64,000 bases of DNA from Bradyrhizobium sp. Ash2021 (GCF_031202265.1 NZ_CP100604.1:6678501-6742500); one strand, 5' to 3'; positions 1 through 9,181 are shown, counted from the stretch's first letter. Translations and numbers: made by a program. Notes: generated from the sequence alone by a model not told the origin.

Positions 1-741
1 TCGGATTGTGTCCTTGGTCGCCGCTGCCTCGGCGGCGGCCTTACGCTGGTTGGTGGTGGCGGCATAATTCCAGTGCACGGATGCGACATGATAGCCATCC
101 GCACCATTCTCGGTCTGCAGTTTCCAATTGCCATCGTAGATGTACGATGAACTCCCGCGCAAAACCTCCAGGCCTTCGGGCGACTGGTCGACGATCAAGT
201 CAATGATCTTCCTTGCTTCGCCCAGGTGCTCCTCAAGCGGCTTCACATCGGCATTGAGACTGCCGAACAGGAATCCGCGGTAGTTCTCGAAACGCGCGAC
301 CTTCGTCAGGTCATGCGAACCGTTCTTGTTGAAGTTCTCGGGATATCCAGCACCCTCTGGATCCTTCGCCTTGAGCAACTTGCCGGCGTTGTTGAAGGTC
401 CAACCGTGGAACGGACAGGTATAGCTCGACTTGTTGCCGCGCTTGTGGCGGCAAATCATGGCGCCACGATGCGAGCACGCGTTGAGGAAAGCGTGGAGCT
501 CACCTTTGCGATCCCGCGAGATGACGATCGGCTGGCGGCCGATGTAGCCGGTGATGTAGTCGTTGTTGTTGGGGATCTGGCTCTCATGAGCAAGATAGAT
601 CCAGTTCCCTTCCCAGATGTGCTTCATCTCCAGCTCGAACAGCTCGAGGTCCGTGAAGATGTCGCGACGGCAGCGGAAGACGCCCGTCTCGGAGTTATCC
701 TCGACGGAGGCTTCCAGGCGTTCGATGACCTTGTCTGACAT
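1..741 (-). CDS. benA: Benzoate 1,2-dioxygenase large (alpha) subunit, 3' end outside window
   Basis: Rieske non-haem iron oxygenase alpha subunit. It would convert benzoate to the cis-diol that leads to catechol. The 247 visible codons start at the ATG at 741, behind a GGAG about nine bases upstream, and run open through base 1. A complete Rieske [2Fe-2S] motif is visible (C89-x-H91 and C109-x2-H112, followed by GWTF). Near residue 215 there is a DGYHVxxxH motif that supplies ligands to the mononuclear iron. It lies 53 bp downstream of catA in the same direction, so its product catechol is the substrate of the neighbouring gene. Anthranilate dioxygenase (AntA) is a close alternative. The catABC context and the overall sequence make benzoate more likely. 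The catalytic C-terminal half lies outside the window. Confidence 0.85.
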   Translation of the reverse strand, partial: MSDKVIERLEASVEDNSETGVFRCRRDIFTDLELFELEMKHIWEGNWIYLAHESQIPNNNDYITGYIGRQPIVISRDRKGELHAFLNACSHRGAMICRHKRGNKSSYTCPFHGWTFNNAGKLLKAKDPEGAGYPENFNKNGSHDLTKVARFENYRGFLFGSLNADVKPLEEHLGEARKIIDLIVDQSPEGLEVLRGSSSYIYDGNWKLQTENGADGYHVASVHWNYAATTNQRKAAAEAAATKDTIR

Positions 742-794
742 GGGCGTCACTCCGCTCGTGGGTGGACCGGCGTTTCCGGCGCTTGAGACTGGCC

Positions 795-1724
795 TCAGGC
801 GGCGACCGCATGCGCGCGATGCACGATCGTGCTCGGCGCACCGGCGGTTTCCCGGGTCAATTTGAAATCGAACCGAATACGGGCGAACGGCTTGTTAAGG
901 CCGGCCTTGTGGATCTCCTCGGCGTTCGACACACGCTCGACCGGCGGGATCAGATCATTCCGGGTTCCGAAAGCGAAATCATCGTGCAGATACTTGTCGC
1001 CGTCGATGTTGATCTGCGTCGTGAGCTGGCGACAGCCCGGCGCCGTCACAAAGAAGTGGATGTGTGCCGGACGCTGGCCATGGCGGCCGAGCTTCGTCAG
1101 CAGCTGCTCCGTGTTCGAGCCGGGCGGGCAGCCATAGCCCGATGGCATGATCGAACGGAAGCGGTAGCGACCTTCGCGATCGGTCTCGATGCGCCGACGC
1201 AGGTTGTAGGGCGACTGCGCCGGACCGAAGAATGAGTAGAAACCGAATGAATTGGCGTGCCAAACGTCGACGATTGCGCCCGCCACCGGATTCCCCGCGA
1301 TGTCGGACACCTGGCCCTCCATGAACAGGATCTCGCCTTCGTCCGTGCCGTCATCGAGGCGCGCCTCCCCCTTCACCAGCGGAGCACCGGCGACGTAGAG
1401 CGGCCCCTCGATCGTTCGGGTCGTGCCCCCGCCGAGACCCGCGCGGCGCTCGGCTTCATCAAGACGCAGGTCAAGAAAGTGTTCGAGCGCGGTGCCGGGT
1501 ACGACCAGGCCCAGCTCATTCGCCTTGGCCGCCTCGCCGATATAGGCGATTGCGCTCCAGAACTCGTTCATGGACACGTCGAGGTCGTCAATGGCGACCA
1601 TGACGTCATGAAGCAACCGGTTAAACACCTCCTTGAGGCGTGGATCGCCTTGATCATTGTCCAGCCCAGCGGCCTTCGCTGCGAGTTCCTTGATTGTGGT
1701 TTTGTTGATCAGATTGGCAGGCAT
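795..1724 (-). CDS. catA: Catechol 1,2-dioxygenase (intradiol)
   Basis: Non-haem Fe(III) intradiol dioxygenase that opens catechol to cis,cis-muconate. The protein is 309 residues, the normal family length. The start at 1724 is preferred over an upstream ATG at 1751 because GGGAGAA precedes it and homology begins there. The four expected iron ligands are visible as Y163 (GFYSFF), Y197 (PSGYG), H221 and H223 (RPAHIHFF). The N-terminal helical dimerisation region precedes the beta-sandwich core. It is the third gene of the catB-catC-catA-benA operon. Hydroxyquinol or chlorocatechol dioxygenases are related alternatives, but the neighbouring muconate-processing genes fit plain catechol. Confidence 0.93.
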   Translation of the reverse strand: MPANLINKTTIKELAAKAAGLDNDQGDPRLKEVFNRLLHDVMVAIDDLDVSMNEFWSAIAYIGEAAKANELGLVVPGTALEHFLDLRLDEAERRAGLGGGTTRTIEGPLYVAGAPLVKGEARLDDGTDEGEILFMEGQVSDIAGNPVAGAIVDVWHANSFGFYSFFGPAQSPYNLRRRIETDREGRYRFRSIMPSGYGCPPGSNTEQLLTKLGRHGQRPAHIHFFVTAPGCRQLTTQINIDGDKYLHDDFAFGTRNDLIPPVERVSNAEEIHKAGLNKPFARIRFDFKLTRETAGAPSTIVHRAHAVAA

Positions 1725-1763
1725 TGGCGTTCTCCCTTTGATGAAGCTCAATTGATCCGAAAT

Positions 1764-2054
1764 CTATCGATCATCGTCATGGACAGATGAAGGGTGACGA
1801 CAGAGCGGAGTGATCCGCATGTCCATGAACGGAAAGAGCGGCAAACTGGACAGGATGTCGTGCAGATCCTGTGGGCCGGACACATCGAATATACTGACGT
1901 TCGAATAGCGTCCGGCCACCCGCCACAGGTGCCGCCAGATACCCGCGCCTTGCAGCTCCTGTGCGCGGGCACGCTCGGTCTGCTTGAGCGCTTCGACCTT
2001 CTCGGCCGGGAAGTCGTGCGGTAGCCGTACATCCATTTCGACCTGGAACAGCAT
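1764..2054 (-). CDS. catC: Muconolactone delta-isomerase
   Basis: Converts muconolactone to beta-ketoadipate enol-lactone, the third ring-fission step of the catechol branch. The protein is 96 residues, the usual CatC length, and begins MLFQVEMDVRLPHDFP, a typical CatC N-terminus. A longer reading frame to 2123 overlaps catB and is rejected, since homology starts exactly at 2054. The start codon lies only two bases after the catB stop, which implies translational coupling. The small ferredoxin-like subunits normally assemble into a decamer in the cytoplasm. Confidence 0.93.
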   Translation of the reverse strand: MLFQVEMDVRLPHDFPAEKVEALKQTERARAQELQGAGIWRHLWRVAGRYSNVSIFDVSGPQDLHDILSSLPLFPFMDMRITPLCRHPSSVHDDDR

Positions 2055-2056
2055 GG

Positions 2057-3232
2057 CTACGACCCCGTCTTGAGATTGGGCAGCACATGAAAGCTGCGCT
2101 CTGCGCGGTCCCGACGAAAGCAATTGAGACGGTCCTCATCGATCGAGATTCCGAGACCATCGCCGGTCGGCACTTTCAGGCTGAACTCGCCGTACTCGAG
2201 TGGCTCTTCGAGGATTTCCTCGGTGAGAAGGAGCGGACCGAACAGTTCGGTGCCCCATTCGAGCTGGGAAAGAGTCGAAAAAAGCTGCGCGGACGCGGCA
2301 GTTCCAACCGCACCTTCCAGCATTGTGCCGCCGTAGAGACCGATACCTGCAGCCTCGCCGATCGCAGCGACCTTAGCGGTAGCGAACAGGCCGCCGGATT
2401 GCGCAATCTTCAGGGCAAACACGTCGGCTGCCGCCGATTGGGCGAGTTGGAACGCTGTTTCCGGGCCGCTCAGTGCTTCGTCCGCCATTATCGCCATGGT
2501 GGTTTCACGCGCAAGCCGCGCCAGGCCCTTGACGTTTCTCAGTGCAATCGGCTGCTCGATCAGGTCGACCCCCGCATCGCTGAGCAGCGGCAAGCACCTC
2601 GACGCAGTAGCCTCGCTCCAGGCCTGGTTGACATCCACGCGGATGCTTGCCCGATCCCCCAGCGCCTTCTTGACCGCGGCTACATGGGCGATGCTGTTCC
2701 GCGGGTCATGTCGGCCGATCTTCAGCTTGAAAATGTTATGCCGCCGCTTCGCTAGCATCTCTTCAGCTTCGGCAATGTCCGTCGCAGTATCACCGCTTGC
2801 CAGCGTCCAGGCGACGGGCAACCGGTCATGGATGCGCCCCCCCATCAGTTCCGCGGCGGTGACCCGGCTCCGCTTGCCAAGCGCATCGATAAGGGCCGTC
2901 TCGACGGCGCATTTTGCGAAGTTGTTTCCCTGAACGGCCTTGTTGATCGCGCCCATAGTGCGACCGATCCGGTTCGGATCGCTTTGAAGAAGGATCGGAG
3001 CGAAATAGGTGTCGATCGCAAGCTTAATGCCTTCGGGGCTCTCCGGCCCGTAGGCGAGCCCGCCGATCGTCGTCCCCTCGCCGACGCCAACGATCCCGTC
3101 CGACATGCGGATTCGAAGGATCATCAACGTCTGCCCTTTCATCGTTGTCATCGACAGCTGATGCGGGCGGATCGTCGGAAGGTCGACGAGGATGGTCTCA
3201 ACATTCTCAATTCTGGTGGCGGCAATCGGCAC
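2057..3232 (-). CDS. catB: Muconate cycloisomerase
   Basis: Enolase-superfamily enzyme that cyclises cis,cis-muconate to muconolactone. The start is taken as the GTG at 3232 (391 residues), because an AAGGA lies upstream and the family begins near residues IENVETILVDLPTIRPH. The frame extends to 3346, but that would overrun the operator and the catR start. Visible active-site elements are the K-x-K pair in FKLKIGR, Mg2+ ligands in RVDVNQAW, LIEQPI and MADEAL, the second lysine in ALKIAQSGG, and the glutamate in TMLEGAVGT. It is the first gene of the catBCA-ben operon and is divergent from catR. Confidence 0.93.
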   Translation of the reverse strand: MPIAATRIENVETILVDLPTIRPHQLSMTTMKGQTLMILRIRMSDGIVGVGEGTTIGGLAYGPESPEGIKLAIDTYFAPILLQSDPNRIGRTMGAINKAVQGNNFAKCAVETALIDALGKRSRVTAAELMGGRIHDRLPVAWTLASGDTATDIAEAEEMLAKRRHNIFKLKIGRHDPRNSIAHVAAVKKALGDRASIRVDVNQAWSEATASRCLPLLSDAGVDLIEQPIALRNVKGLARLARETTMAIMADEALSGPETAFQLAQSAAADVFALKIAQSGGLFATAKVAAIGEAAGIGLYGGTMLEGAVGTAASAQLFSTLSQLEWGTELFGPLLLTEEILEEPLEYGEFSLKVPTGDGLGISIDEDRLNCFRRDRAERSFHVLPNLKTGS

Positions 3233-3305
3233 GGGCGTTGTCCTTGGTTGGGGAATGTGTAGGCCCCGACCCGCTTGAAGCACAGGATCGATTGTGTCTA
3301 TTTTG

Positions 3306-3320
3306 ATACCCGAAAGGTAT
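3306..3320. promoter_or_regulatory. BenM/CatM-type LysR operator between catR and catB
   Basis: A perfect interrupted palindrome, ATACC-cgaaa-GGTAT. This matches the ATAC-N7-GTAT consensus described for the Acinetobacter regulators BenM and CatM and fits the T-N11-A LysR rule. It lies 24 bp before catR and 74 bp upstream of catB, where a LysR recognition site controlling both directions should be. Confidence 0.8.
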
Positions 3321-3344
3321 GGAGCCGTTTTGGAGGACAATCCC

Positions 3345-4265
3345 ATGGAGCTCCGTCATCTGCGTTACTTCACCACTGTGGCTGCGGAAGGCTCGTTCAG
3401 TCGCGCCGCTGAAAAGCTCCACATTGCGCAACCGCCGTTGAGCCGCCAGGTGCAACAGCTCGAGGAAGAGCTGGGGGTGCGGCTGCTCGATCGTGGCCGA
3501 CCGCTTACGTTGACCGAGCCGGGCCGATACCTTTTTGAACAGGGACGTCAGATTCTGCAGCGCATTGACGAGATGCGTGCGATGACGAAGCGGATCGCCA
3601 AGGGCATGGTGCTGCAATTCAACATCGGCTTCGTTGCATCCACCCTTTACGACGCGCTGCCGGAACTGATCCGCCGCTTTCGCATCATCGTGCCCGGCGC
3701 GGAAGTCAATCTTCTGGAGATGACGACGCTCGAGCAGGTCGCTGCCTTGAAGGACGGACGTATCGATGTGGGCTTCGGCAGGCTGCGATTCGACGATGAG
3801 GCGATCGTCCGCAGCGTCATCCGCGAAGAACGTCTGTGCCTCGTGGCACCACGCCGACACAAGTTGGCGGCCAAGAGGGGAAAACTACGGTTGCGCATGG
3901 TGGCGGATGAGCCGCTCATCGTCTACCCCAAGTCACCGCGGCCAAGCTACGCGGATCAGGTGCTCTCATTTTACCGCGATGCAGGCATTGAGCCGAGGAT
4001 TGCGATGGAAGCGAGGGAATTGCAGACCGCGCTCGGGCTGGTGGCCTCCGGAGGAGGAATCTGCATCGTGCCGGCTTCGGTGCGACGCCTGGGACGAGAC
4101 GACGTATGTTTCATCGATCTCGACGAGCCGAAGATGATCTCTCCGATTATCATGAGCTATCGCAAGAATGACACCTCCGTGCTGCTCAAGCAATTGATCA
4201 AGCTGGTGCGCGAATTCGACAAATGGGACGCACCCGCCGGTCAACCCGCCTCGGCATCTGTCTGA
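3345..4265 (+). CDS. catR: LysR-type regulator of catechol/benzoate degradation
   Basis: A 306-residue LysR regulator starting at the ATG at 3345 behind a strong GGAGGAC. The N-terminal winged helix (MELRHLRYF, SFSRAAEKLHIAQPPLSRQ) is typical. The rest is the two-lobed periplasmic-binding-like effector domain that would sense cis,cis-muconate or benzoate. It is divergent from catB with 112 bp between start codons, and the ATAC-N7-GTAT operator lies in that gap. Family knowledge suggests autorepression and muconate-dependent activation of catBCA. Whether it should be called catR, catM or benM cannot be decided here. Confidence 0.88.
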   Translation: MELRHLRYFTTVAAEGSFSRAAEKLHIAQPPLSRQVQQLEEELGVRLLDRGRPLTLTEPGRYLFEQGRQILQRIDEMRAMTKRIAKGMVLQFNIGFVASTLYDALPELIRRFRIIVPGAEVNLLEMTTLEQVAALKDGRIDVGFGRLRFDDEAIVRSVIREERLCLVAPRRHKLAAKRGKLRLRMVADEPLIVYPKSPRPSYADQVLSFYRDAGIEPRIAMEARELQTALGLVASGGGICIVPASVRRLGRDDVCFIDLDEPKMISPIIMSYRKNDTSVLLKQLIKLVREFDKWDAPAGQPASASV

Positions 4266-4600
4266 GGCGATTTCGACGAAGCTGGGCTCGTATCCGAACG
4301 AACGGTGCAAATGCCCACAGGAACGCCATCGCTGAACAGGAATGATCCCACGCGCTTCAAACACTTCAGCGTTTCGCAATGAACTCTGCGCTTTTGTTAA
4401 CAGCCGATCCCCTGCTCTCGCGCATCTCATCGCGCTGTCCGGACACGGTTCAGAACGTCTGCCCATATTGGCGTCGTAAGATTTTTCTCGATCTCCCTGT
4501 GCACACGTCACATTCTAACTCTGTGAATAAATTGTACTTTCGGTCCAATCCATCATGGGAACCGCGGAGAATTTCCAGCGTAAGCCTTTCATTTTATTGA
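4266..4600. other. Gene-free stretch after catR
   Basis: About 330 bases with no convincing reading frame. No strong terminator hairpin was seen after catR. The base composition is more AT-rich than the flanking genes. Confidence 0.5.
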
Positions 4601-4601
4601 T

Positions 4602-4975
4602 CTATTTTGTCTCCACTCGATCCTGCAAGGGATTGGACCGACTGAGGAATTTGCCGTAAGGCGCCGCGGCCGCGCCATAGACCTTGCAGGCGGCCAGCGG
4701 CAGTTCGGCAGTCCCGACAATGGCAAGAGCAGCGGACAAGTGCCGCCTTGCCGTCGCAACATTTGCGGTGACGAACGCGATCCTGGCCAGCACGCGATGG
4801 GCCAACGATCCGGCGCCTGGGACGTAAAGGCGTAAAGTTGCACCGCTCGCTTTTGCGCCTGGGCCAGATCGCCGGTTTCGAGAAAGTATTCGCAAAGGCT
4901 GTTGCAAAAATACGGGTAGAACAGGGAATCCATGTCGTTCCCCTCGACTTCGGTTGCCGTCTGACGGCGCCGCAC
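4602..4975 (-). pseudogene. Frameshifted C-terminal remnant of a TPR-type protein
   Basis: Two reading frames on the minus strand complement each other. The upstream one reads FCNSLCEYFLETGDLAQA and continues to SQAPDR. The downstream one continues with HRVLARIAFVTANVATA and on to AELPLAACKVYG. Both have the helix pattern of tetratricopeptide repeats found near the C-terminus of large signalling ATPases or cyclase-like proteins. The switch between frames lies near 4796-4806 and indicates a single-base indel. No intact start or N-terminal domain is present. The parent family is not firmly identified. Confidence 0.45.
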
Positions 4976-5177
4976 CCGCGGTCACCGACGCCGTCCCTGC
5001 GATCGTCGCAACCGACAAGGGAAATGAGGATTACACGATCAACTGGTAGGGTGTCGAACAGGGCGTTGATAGCGGCGCCGGTCACTTCCGGTCTTGCTCG
5101 ATTAGAGGACATCATTAGCCGCAATCGGTATGTCTCAAATGTGCCAGCTTCGGACATTCCGGGAAGGCGAGAGACAA

Positions 5178-7157
5178 CTACATCAATAAAAAATCGAGGA
5201 AGTGCAAATGCTCCCGTACGAAGACAGGACGCAGATGGACACCGTCTGTAAATTTCGGCTCGCGTGCTCCGAAAAAGGGTGAGCACGTTTCACCGTTCCC
5301 GCAGACGTCGGGAAGGACATCTAGGAGCTTCGCTCCGGTGCGCTCCGCGACGGCACGCAAATCAGCGTCATGCCGAGCATAAACCGCTCGCAAATCGGCA
5401 ATTGGCACGGACTTCTCAGCATTCGGATCGACGCGAATCCCGGTGACACCTCGCGTGACCATACGTTGAGGGTTTAGGACTGTAAGAGACTGCGGCGCAC
5501 CTAGCACGAGGTAAACTGTCGCGTTCAATTCCAGTTCGCGAACATAATCTTCGAGGTTGGCATAAAAAGCACGCCTCCCTTCCTCTCCCCCATCCAGAGG
5601 AATAGACTTGCCCTCCCGTTCGATGAAGGCATTTTTCCTGGGCCAATAATGAGGACCGAGAACGACCGTTTGCACCTTCTCTCTTTGTACCAACTCCGAC
5701 AATCTGTTCGCGACGTTGGCGCAGTGTGCAAATTCATCGCGCGCGATCACGCCAGGTACCAACGGGCAGGCTGGGCCTGTCACGAAATAAGCACGGACCG
5801 CTAACCGCCCTTCGTCTGCGAGTTGCTGCAAACGAGGGCCGTAGTGAAACATCGTACTGTCGCCGGCCAGCGCTACTTTGCGAGCGCCTTGGCCGATTTG
5901 AGCCACCATGGAATATCCGCGGCCATTATACTCAAGAACGTGCATGCCGTTGGTCGGCGCGTAGGTCTCGTCGAGAGTGGCGGCGTTCATCTTTTCCAGA
6001 TCGAGGCTGGCGGCAAAACGTTGCGGCACACCACCTGCGACCCATACCGCCAAGCCACAAGCACCAAGCACGGCGACGCAGGCAGCGACAATGTGAGTGC
6101 GCCGCAAGCGATTAGAACTAAGGCGAACAGGGCGTTCAATGAAACGGTATGTGGCCCAAGCTAACAGCAAGCTCGCGATCACAATTCCGAAGGCCATAAA
6201 AGAGGTCGGCGGCTTGCCTCGGATAACATAAGAGAAAGCGATCAGTGGCCAGTGCCATAGGTATAGGGGATAGCTGATAAGCCCTATGGATACCGCGACG
6301 CGATTTGAAAGAATGGTTTTGTTAACAACGGCATTTGATCCGGCCAGGATGACCGCAACCGAACCCGCCACGGGCAGCAAAGCGAGCCAGCCGGGAAAGC
6401 GCATCTCCGATGCAAACAATCTCGCGGACATCAAGATGGCTGCCATGCCCGCCAATGAAATTACATGCTTAAGGCCCGCTTTGAGATTGATATCCGGGCG
6501 CCAAGCCAGTGCTGCACCGGCCAGCAGTTCCCAGAAGCGCGAGACCGGCAGGTAGAAATCGCTCGACGTGTCAGTGAGCGAGAGCGCGATATTGACCGCA
6601 AAGGAAGCCACCAGCAGCCCAACTATCAATCGCCCAATCGCGGCCTTTAGTTTGAAGGCGATCCAAAGCAGCGGTGGCCAGAGGATATAGAACTGCTCCT
6701 CAATGCCCAAAGACCAAAGATGCAGTAGCGGCTTTGAAGTAGCGCCACTGTCAAAGTATCCGCTATCGCTCCAGAGGGCGAAGTTAGACAGGAAGCTGGC
6801 CCCGAAAAAGACTTGCTTGCCGAGTTGAGCAAGTTGCGAGGGCATCAACACGACGAAACCATATGCCAACACCGCGGCGAGGCAAACAGCGAGGGCGGGA
6901 AAGATGCGCCTGATGCGGCGGCCATAAAAGCTCGCTAAGGAGAACCGGTGCTGCTCGATTTCACTAAATAAGATTTTTGAGATGAGATAGCCGGAGATGA
7001 CGAAAAACACGTCTACGCCAACAAAGCCGCCAGGAAGCCACGCTTCATCAGGGAAGGCGTGAAAGATCACGACCGAAAGCACGGCTACCGCCCGCAATCC
7101 GTCGATATCGGGGCGATAGTTGTGGGCGAGAATAATTGTGTTGATCGGCGCAGTCAT
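5178..7157 (-). CDS. OafA/YrhL-type O-acyltransferase with C-terminal SGNH domain
   Basis: A 659-residue membrane acyltransferase. The N-terminal half is acyltransferase-3: it begins YRPDIDGLRAVAVLSVVIFH, has FFVISGYLI, and carries about ten hydrophobic segments to near residue 370. The C-terminal half is an SGNH hydrolase-like domain with the block I serine in ALAGDST and the catalytic Asp/His pair in DGVHL near the end. Such fusions transfer acetyl or other acyl groups from the cytoplasm to cell-surface polysaccharide. The start is the ATG at 7157. The frame continues upstream only because it runs into an insertion sequence ending at 7169, so the native promoter has been displaced. Expression may now depend on the element. 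Confidence 0.85.
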   Translation of the reverse strand: MTAPINTIILAHNYRPDIDGLRAVAVLSVVIFHAFPDEAWLPGGFVGVDVFFVISGYLISKILFSEIEQHRFSLASFYGRRIRRIFPALAVCLAAVLAYGFVVLMPSQLAQLGKQVFFGASFLSNFALWSDSGYFDSGATSKPLLHLWSLGIEEQFYILWPPLLWIAFKLKAAIGRLIVGLLVASFAVNIALSLTDTSSDFYLPVSRFWELLAGAALAWRPDINLKAGLKHVISLAGMAAILMSARLFASEMRFPGWLALLPVAGSVAVILAGSNAVVNKTILSNRVAVSIGLISYPLYLWHWPLIAFSYVIRGKPPTSFMAFGIVIASLLLAWATYRFIERPVRLSSNRLRRTHIVAACVAVLGACGLAVWVAGGVPQRFAASLDLEKMNAATLDETYAPTNGMHVLEYNGRGYSMVAQIGQGARKVALAGDSTMFHYGPRLQQLADEGRLAVRAYFVTGPACPLVPGVIARDEFAHCANVANRLSELVQREKVQTVVLGPHYWPRKNAFIEREGKSIPLDGGEEGRRAFYANLEDYVRELELNATVYLVLGAPQSLTVLNPQRMVTRGVTGIRVDPNAEKSVPIADLRAVYARHDADLRAVAERTGAKLLDVLPDVCGNGETCSPFFGAREPKFTDGVHLRPVFVREHLHFLDFLLM

Positions 7158-7168
7158 TTGGCGATTTG

Positions 7169-7801
7169 TGAACTGGTCCCGGTTGTCTGAACAACAATTC
7201 CGCGTCGATAAGTGGGGCTCTGCCGGGTTAGGCCGCCGCGCGGAGCGGAGGAAGATCGAAGTAGGCTTGATCCGGGGTGCGGTCGTCAAGGCTCGAATGC
7301 GGTCGTCGCCGGTTGTAAAAGTCAAGATACCGACCAATCGAGCTTCGCGCCTCACCGACGGTTTCGTAGGCTCGCAGATAGACCTCCTCGTATTTGACGC
7401 TTTTCCAAAGCCTCTCGACGAACACGTTGTCTCGCCAAGCTCCTTTGCCATCCATGCTGATGGCGATGCCGTTGTCGGCGAGGACGCCGGTAAAGGCCGC
7501 ACCGGTGAACTGCGAGCCTTGGTCGGTGTTGAAGATGTCCGGCCTGCCGTGACAGGCGAGAGCATCTTGCAACGTCTCGACGCAGAAGGCCGCCTCCATC
7601 GTGATCGACAACCGCCACGACAGGACACGACGTGTCGCCCAGTCCAGCACCACGGCGAGATAGACGAAGCCGTGCGCCATCGGAATGTAGGTGATGTCCA
7701 TGGCCCAGACCTGGTTCGGACGCGTAATCTCCAGGCCACGCAGCAGATACGGATGGATCTTGTGGCCGGGTTCGGGCTTGGTGGTGCGCGGACGGCGATA
7801 G
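7169..7801. repeat. 633-bp inverted repeat, left arm
   Basis: Reverse complement of 8381-9013. The arms gave no mismatch where I compared them, and the translated frames of both arms are identical. The arms are separated by about 580 bp. Confidence 0.85.
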
Positions 7802-8055
7802 AGCGCCTCTATCCCCATCCGCCGCATCAGCGTCTTCACATGCCGCCGGCCGATCTTGCACCCCTGCAAAGCCAGCAGGCCTCGCAACATACGCGAACCG
7901 GCGAAGGGATACTCCAGGTGCAGCCGATCGAGACGCTGCATGATCTCGAGATCGGCTGAAGAGACTGCACGCGGCAGATAGTACACGCTGCCGCGGCTGA
8001 CCTTCAAAATCTCCGCCTGCTTGGTGATCGACAGATCGTGCTCACGGTCGATCAT
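7228..8055 (-). CDS. IS3-family transposase OrfB
   Basis: A 275-residue DDE integrase-core transposase. An N-terminal HTH_21-like region ([19 protein letters not shown]) precedes the core. The catalytic residues are D in [10 protein letters not shown] in FNTDQGSQF and E in [15 protein letters not shown]. It would pair with OrfA encoded just upstream and act on the IS ends. The length equals that of the intact copy at 58560-59387, with only scattered differences. It is uncertain whether a functional OrfA-OrfB product can still form, because OrfA in this copy is truncated. Confidence 0.88.
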   Translation of the reverse strand: MIDREHDLSITKQAEILKVSRGSVYYLPRAVSSADLEIMQRLDRLHLEYPFAGSRMLRGLLALQGCKIGRRHVKTLMRRMGIEALYRRPRTTKPEPGHKIHPYLLRGLEITRPNQVWAMDITYIPMAHGFVYLAVVLDWATRRVLSWRLSITMEAAFCVETLQDALACHGRPDIFNTDQGSQFTGAAFTGVLADNGIAISMDGKGAWRDNVFVERLWKSVKYEEVYLRAYETVGEARSSIGRYLDFYNRRRPHSSLDDRTPDQAYFDLPPLRAAA

Positions 8056-8095
8056 CGCTTTGCGCTCAGCAATCCCGCCTTGGTGAGCGCTCCTT

Positions 8096-8359
8096 CTAAA
8101 AATCGTTCTCCAGTGTCAGTTCTCCGATCTTGGCATGGAGCGATTTCACATCGATCGCGGGGATGGCCGGTGTCCCGCCCCCTGATCCGAAAATCTCGGA
8201 AGCGCTGCCCTCAAGCTGCGATTTCCAGGCTGTGATCTGATTGGGGTGAACGTCGAAATGCTCCGCCAGCTGGGCGATTGTGCGGTCGCCCTTGACGGCG
8301 GCCAGAGCCACCTTCGCCTTGAAGGCCGGTGAGTGGTTCCGCCGGGGTCGTCTGCTCAT
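8096..8359 (-). pseudogene. IS3-family OrfA, truncated by a one-base deletion
   Basis: The helix-turn-helix transposase subunit starts MSRRPRRNHSPAFKAKVALA and is collinear with the 102-residue OrfA at 58255-58563. Here the thymine run after the GAGAACGA codons has five T (bases 8098-8102) instead of six, so the frame stops after ENDF at 87 residues. The lost C-terminal leucine-zipper tail is normally needed for multimerisation and frameshift coupling to OrfB. Transcriptional slippage on the T run could partly rescue it. Confidence 0.75.
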
Positions 8360-8380
8360 GGTGTCTCCTGTTCACGGCGA

Positions 8381-9013
8381 CTATCGCCGTCCGCGCACCA
8401 CCAAGCCCGAACCCGGCCACAAGATCCATCCGTATCTGCTGCGTGGCCTGGAGATTACGCGTCCGAACCAGGTCTGGGCCATGGACATCACCTACATTCC
8501 GATGGCGCACGGCTTCGTCTATCTCGCCGTGGTGCTGGACTGGGCGACACGTCGTGTCCTGTCGTGGCGGTTGTCGATCACGATGGAGGCGGCCTTCTGC
8601 GTCGAGACGTTGCAAGATGCTCTCGCCTGTCACGGCAGGCCGGACATCTTCAACACCGACCAAGGCTCGCAGTTCACCGGTGCGGCCTTTACCGGCGTCC
8701 TCGCCGACAACGGCATCGCCATCAGCATGGATGGCAAAGGAGCTTGGCGAGACAACGTGTTCGTCGAGAGGCTTTGGAAAAGCGTCAAATACGAGGAGGT
8801 CTATCTGCGAGCCTACGAAACCGTCGGTGAGGCGCGAAGCTCGATTGGTCGGTATCTTGACTTTTACAACCGGCGACGACCGCATTCGAGCCTTGACGAC
8901 CGCACCCCGGATCAAGCCTACTTCGATCTTCCTCCGCTCCGCGCGGCGGCCTAACCCGGCAGAGCCCCACTTATCGACGCGGAATTGTTGTTCAGACAAC
9001 CGGGACCAGTTCA
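8381..9013. repeat. 633-bp inverted repeat, right arm
   Basis: Partner of 7169-7801. It carries the C-terminal two thirds of the transposase OrfB in plus orientation and the right terminal repeat. Confidence 0.85.
8382..8954 (+). pseudogene. IS3-family OrfB, 5'-truncated second copy
   Basis: The C-terminal 190 residues of the same OrfB as at 7228-8055, starting inside the codons for [11 protein letters not shown] and containing all three catalytic acidic positions. The N-terminal DNA-binding part is absent. The upstream in-frame extension reads antisense OrfA sequence, so no functional protein is expected. Confidence 0.85.
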
Positions 9014-9016
9014 TGC

Positions 9017-9181
9017 AGCGGTAATATCACCCAGGCATCGTTTATGGTTGACTATTTGTACAACAAGCACTTCGATATTTATACGGGCATCAGCTACACG
9101 ACGGTCGCGGATGGTTTTGCAGTCGGGTATCTCACCAACGGCATCACCACCTTTGTGTCGGGTATAAAGGTGGCTTTCTAG
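9017..9181 (+). pseudogene. C-terminal tail of an outer-membrane porin
   Basis: 55 codons in frame from the IS border read ITQASFMVDYLYNKHF and continue to VSGIKVAF, then stop. Alternating beta-strand residues and a terminal phenylalanine are the classic end of a Gram-negative porin (Porin_4 type). Everything upstream, including signal peptide and barrel, has been replaced by the inverted IS element. A strong terminator follows at 9292-9323, probably the porin's own. Confidence 0.75.

Larger units (their letters stand above)
7169..9013. mobile_element. Inverted double IS3-family element (two right ends outward)
   Basis: One nearly complete IS3-family copy in minus orientation (7169-8380) is joined to the 3' half of a second copy in plus orientation (8381-9013). 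Both outer borders are the same right terminal repeat, beginning TGAACTGGTCCCGG when read inward from either side. The element's left terminal repeat is missing. The junction is at a shared CTATCGCCG. No target duplication is visible (TTTG on the left, TGCA on the right), which suggests rearrangement rather than simple transposition. An intact relative lies at 58171-59448. Confidence 0.85.

Noticed and set aside
226..738. Long plus-strand frame opposite benA
   Set aside because: It is the antisense shadow of a high-GC coding sequence. The minus strand has Rieske motifs.
4838..5251. 137-codon plus-strand frame next to the acyltransferase
   Set aside because: It overlaps the TPR remnant and the acyltransferase end in antisense and has no recognisable features.
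5178..7739. A single 853-codon minus-strand frame covering acyltransferase and upstream DNA
   Set aside because: The first ~194 codons are an out-of-frame reading of the IS3 transposase. The true protein starts at 7157.
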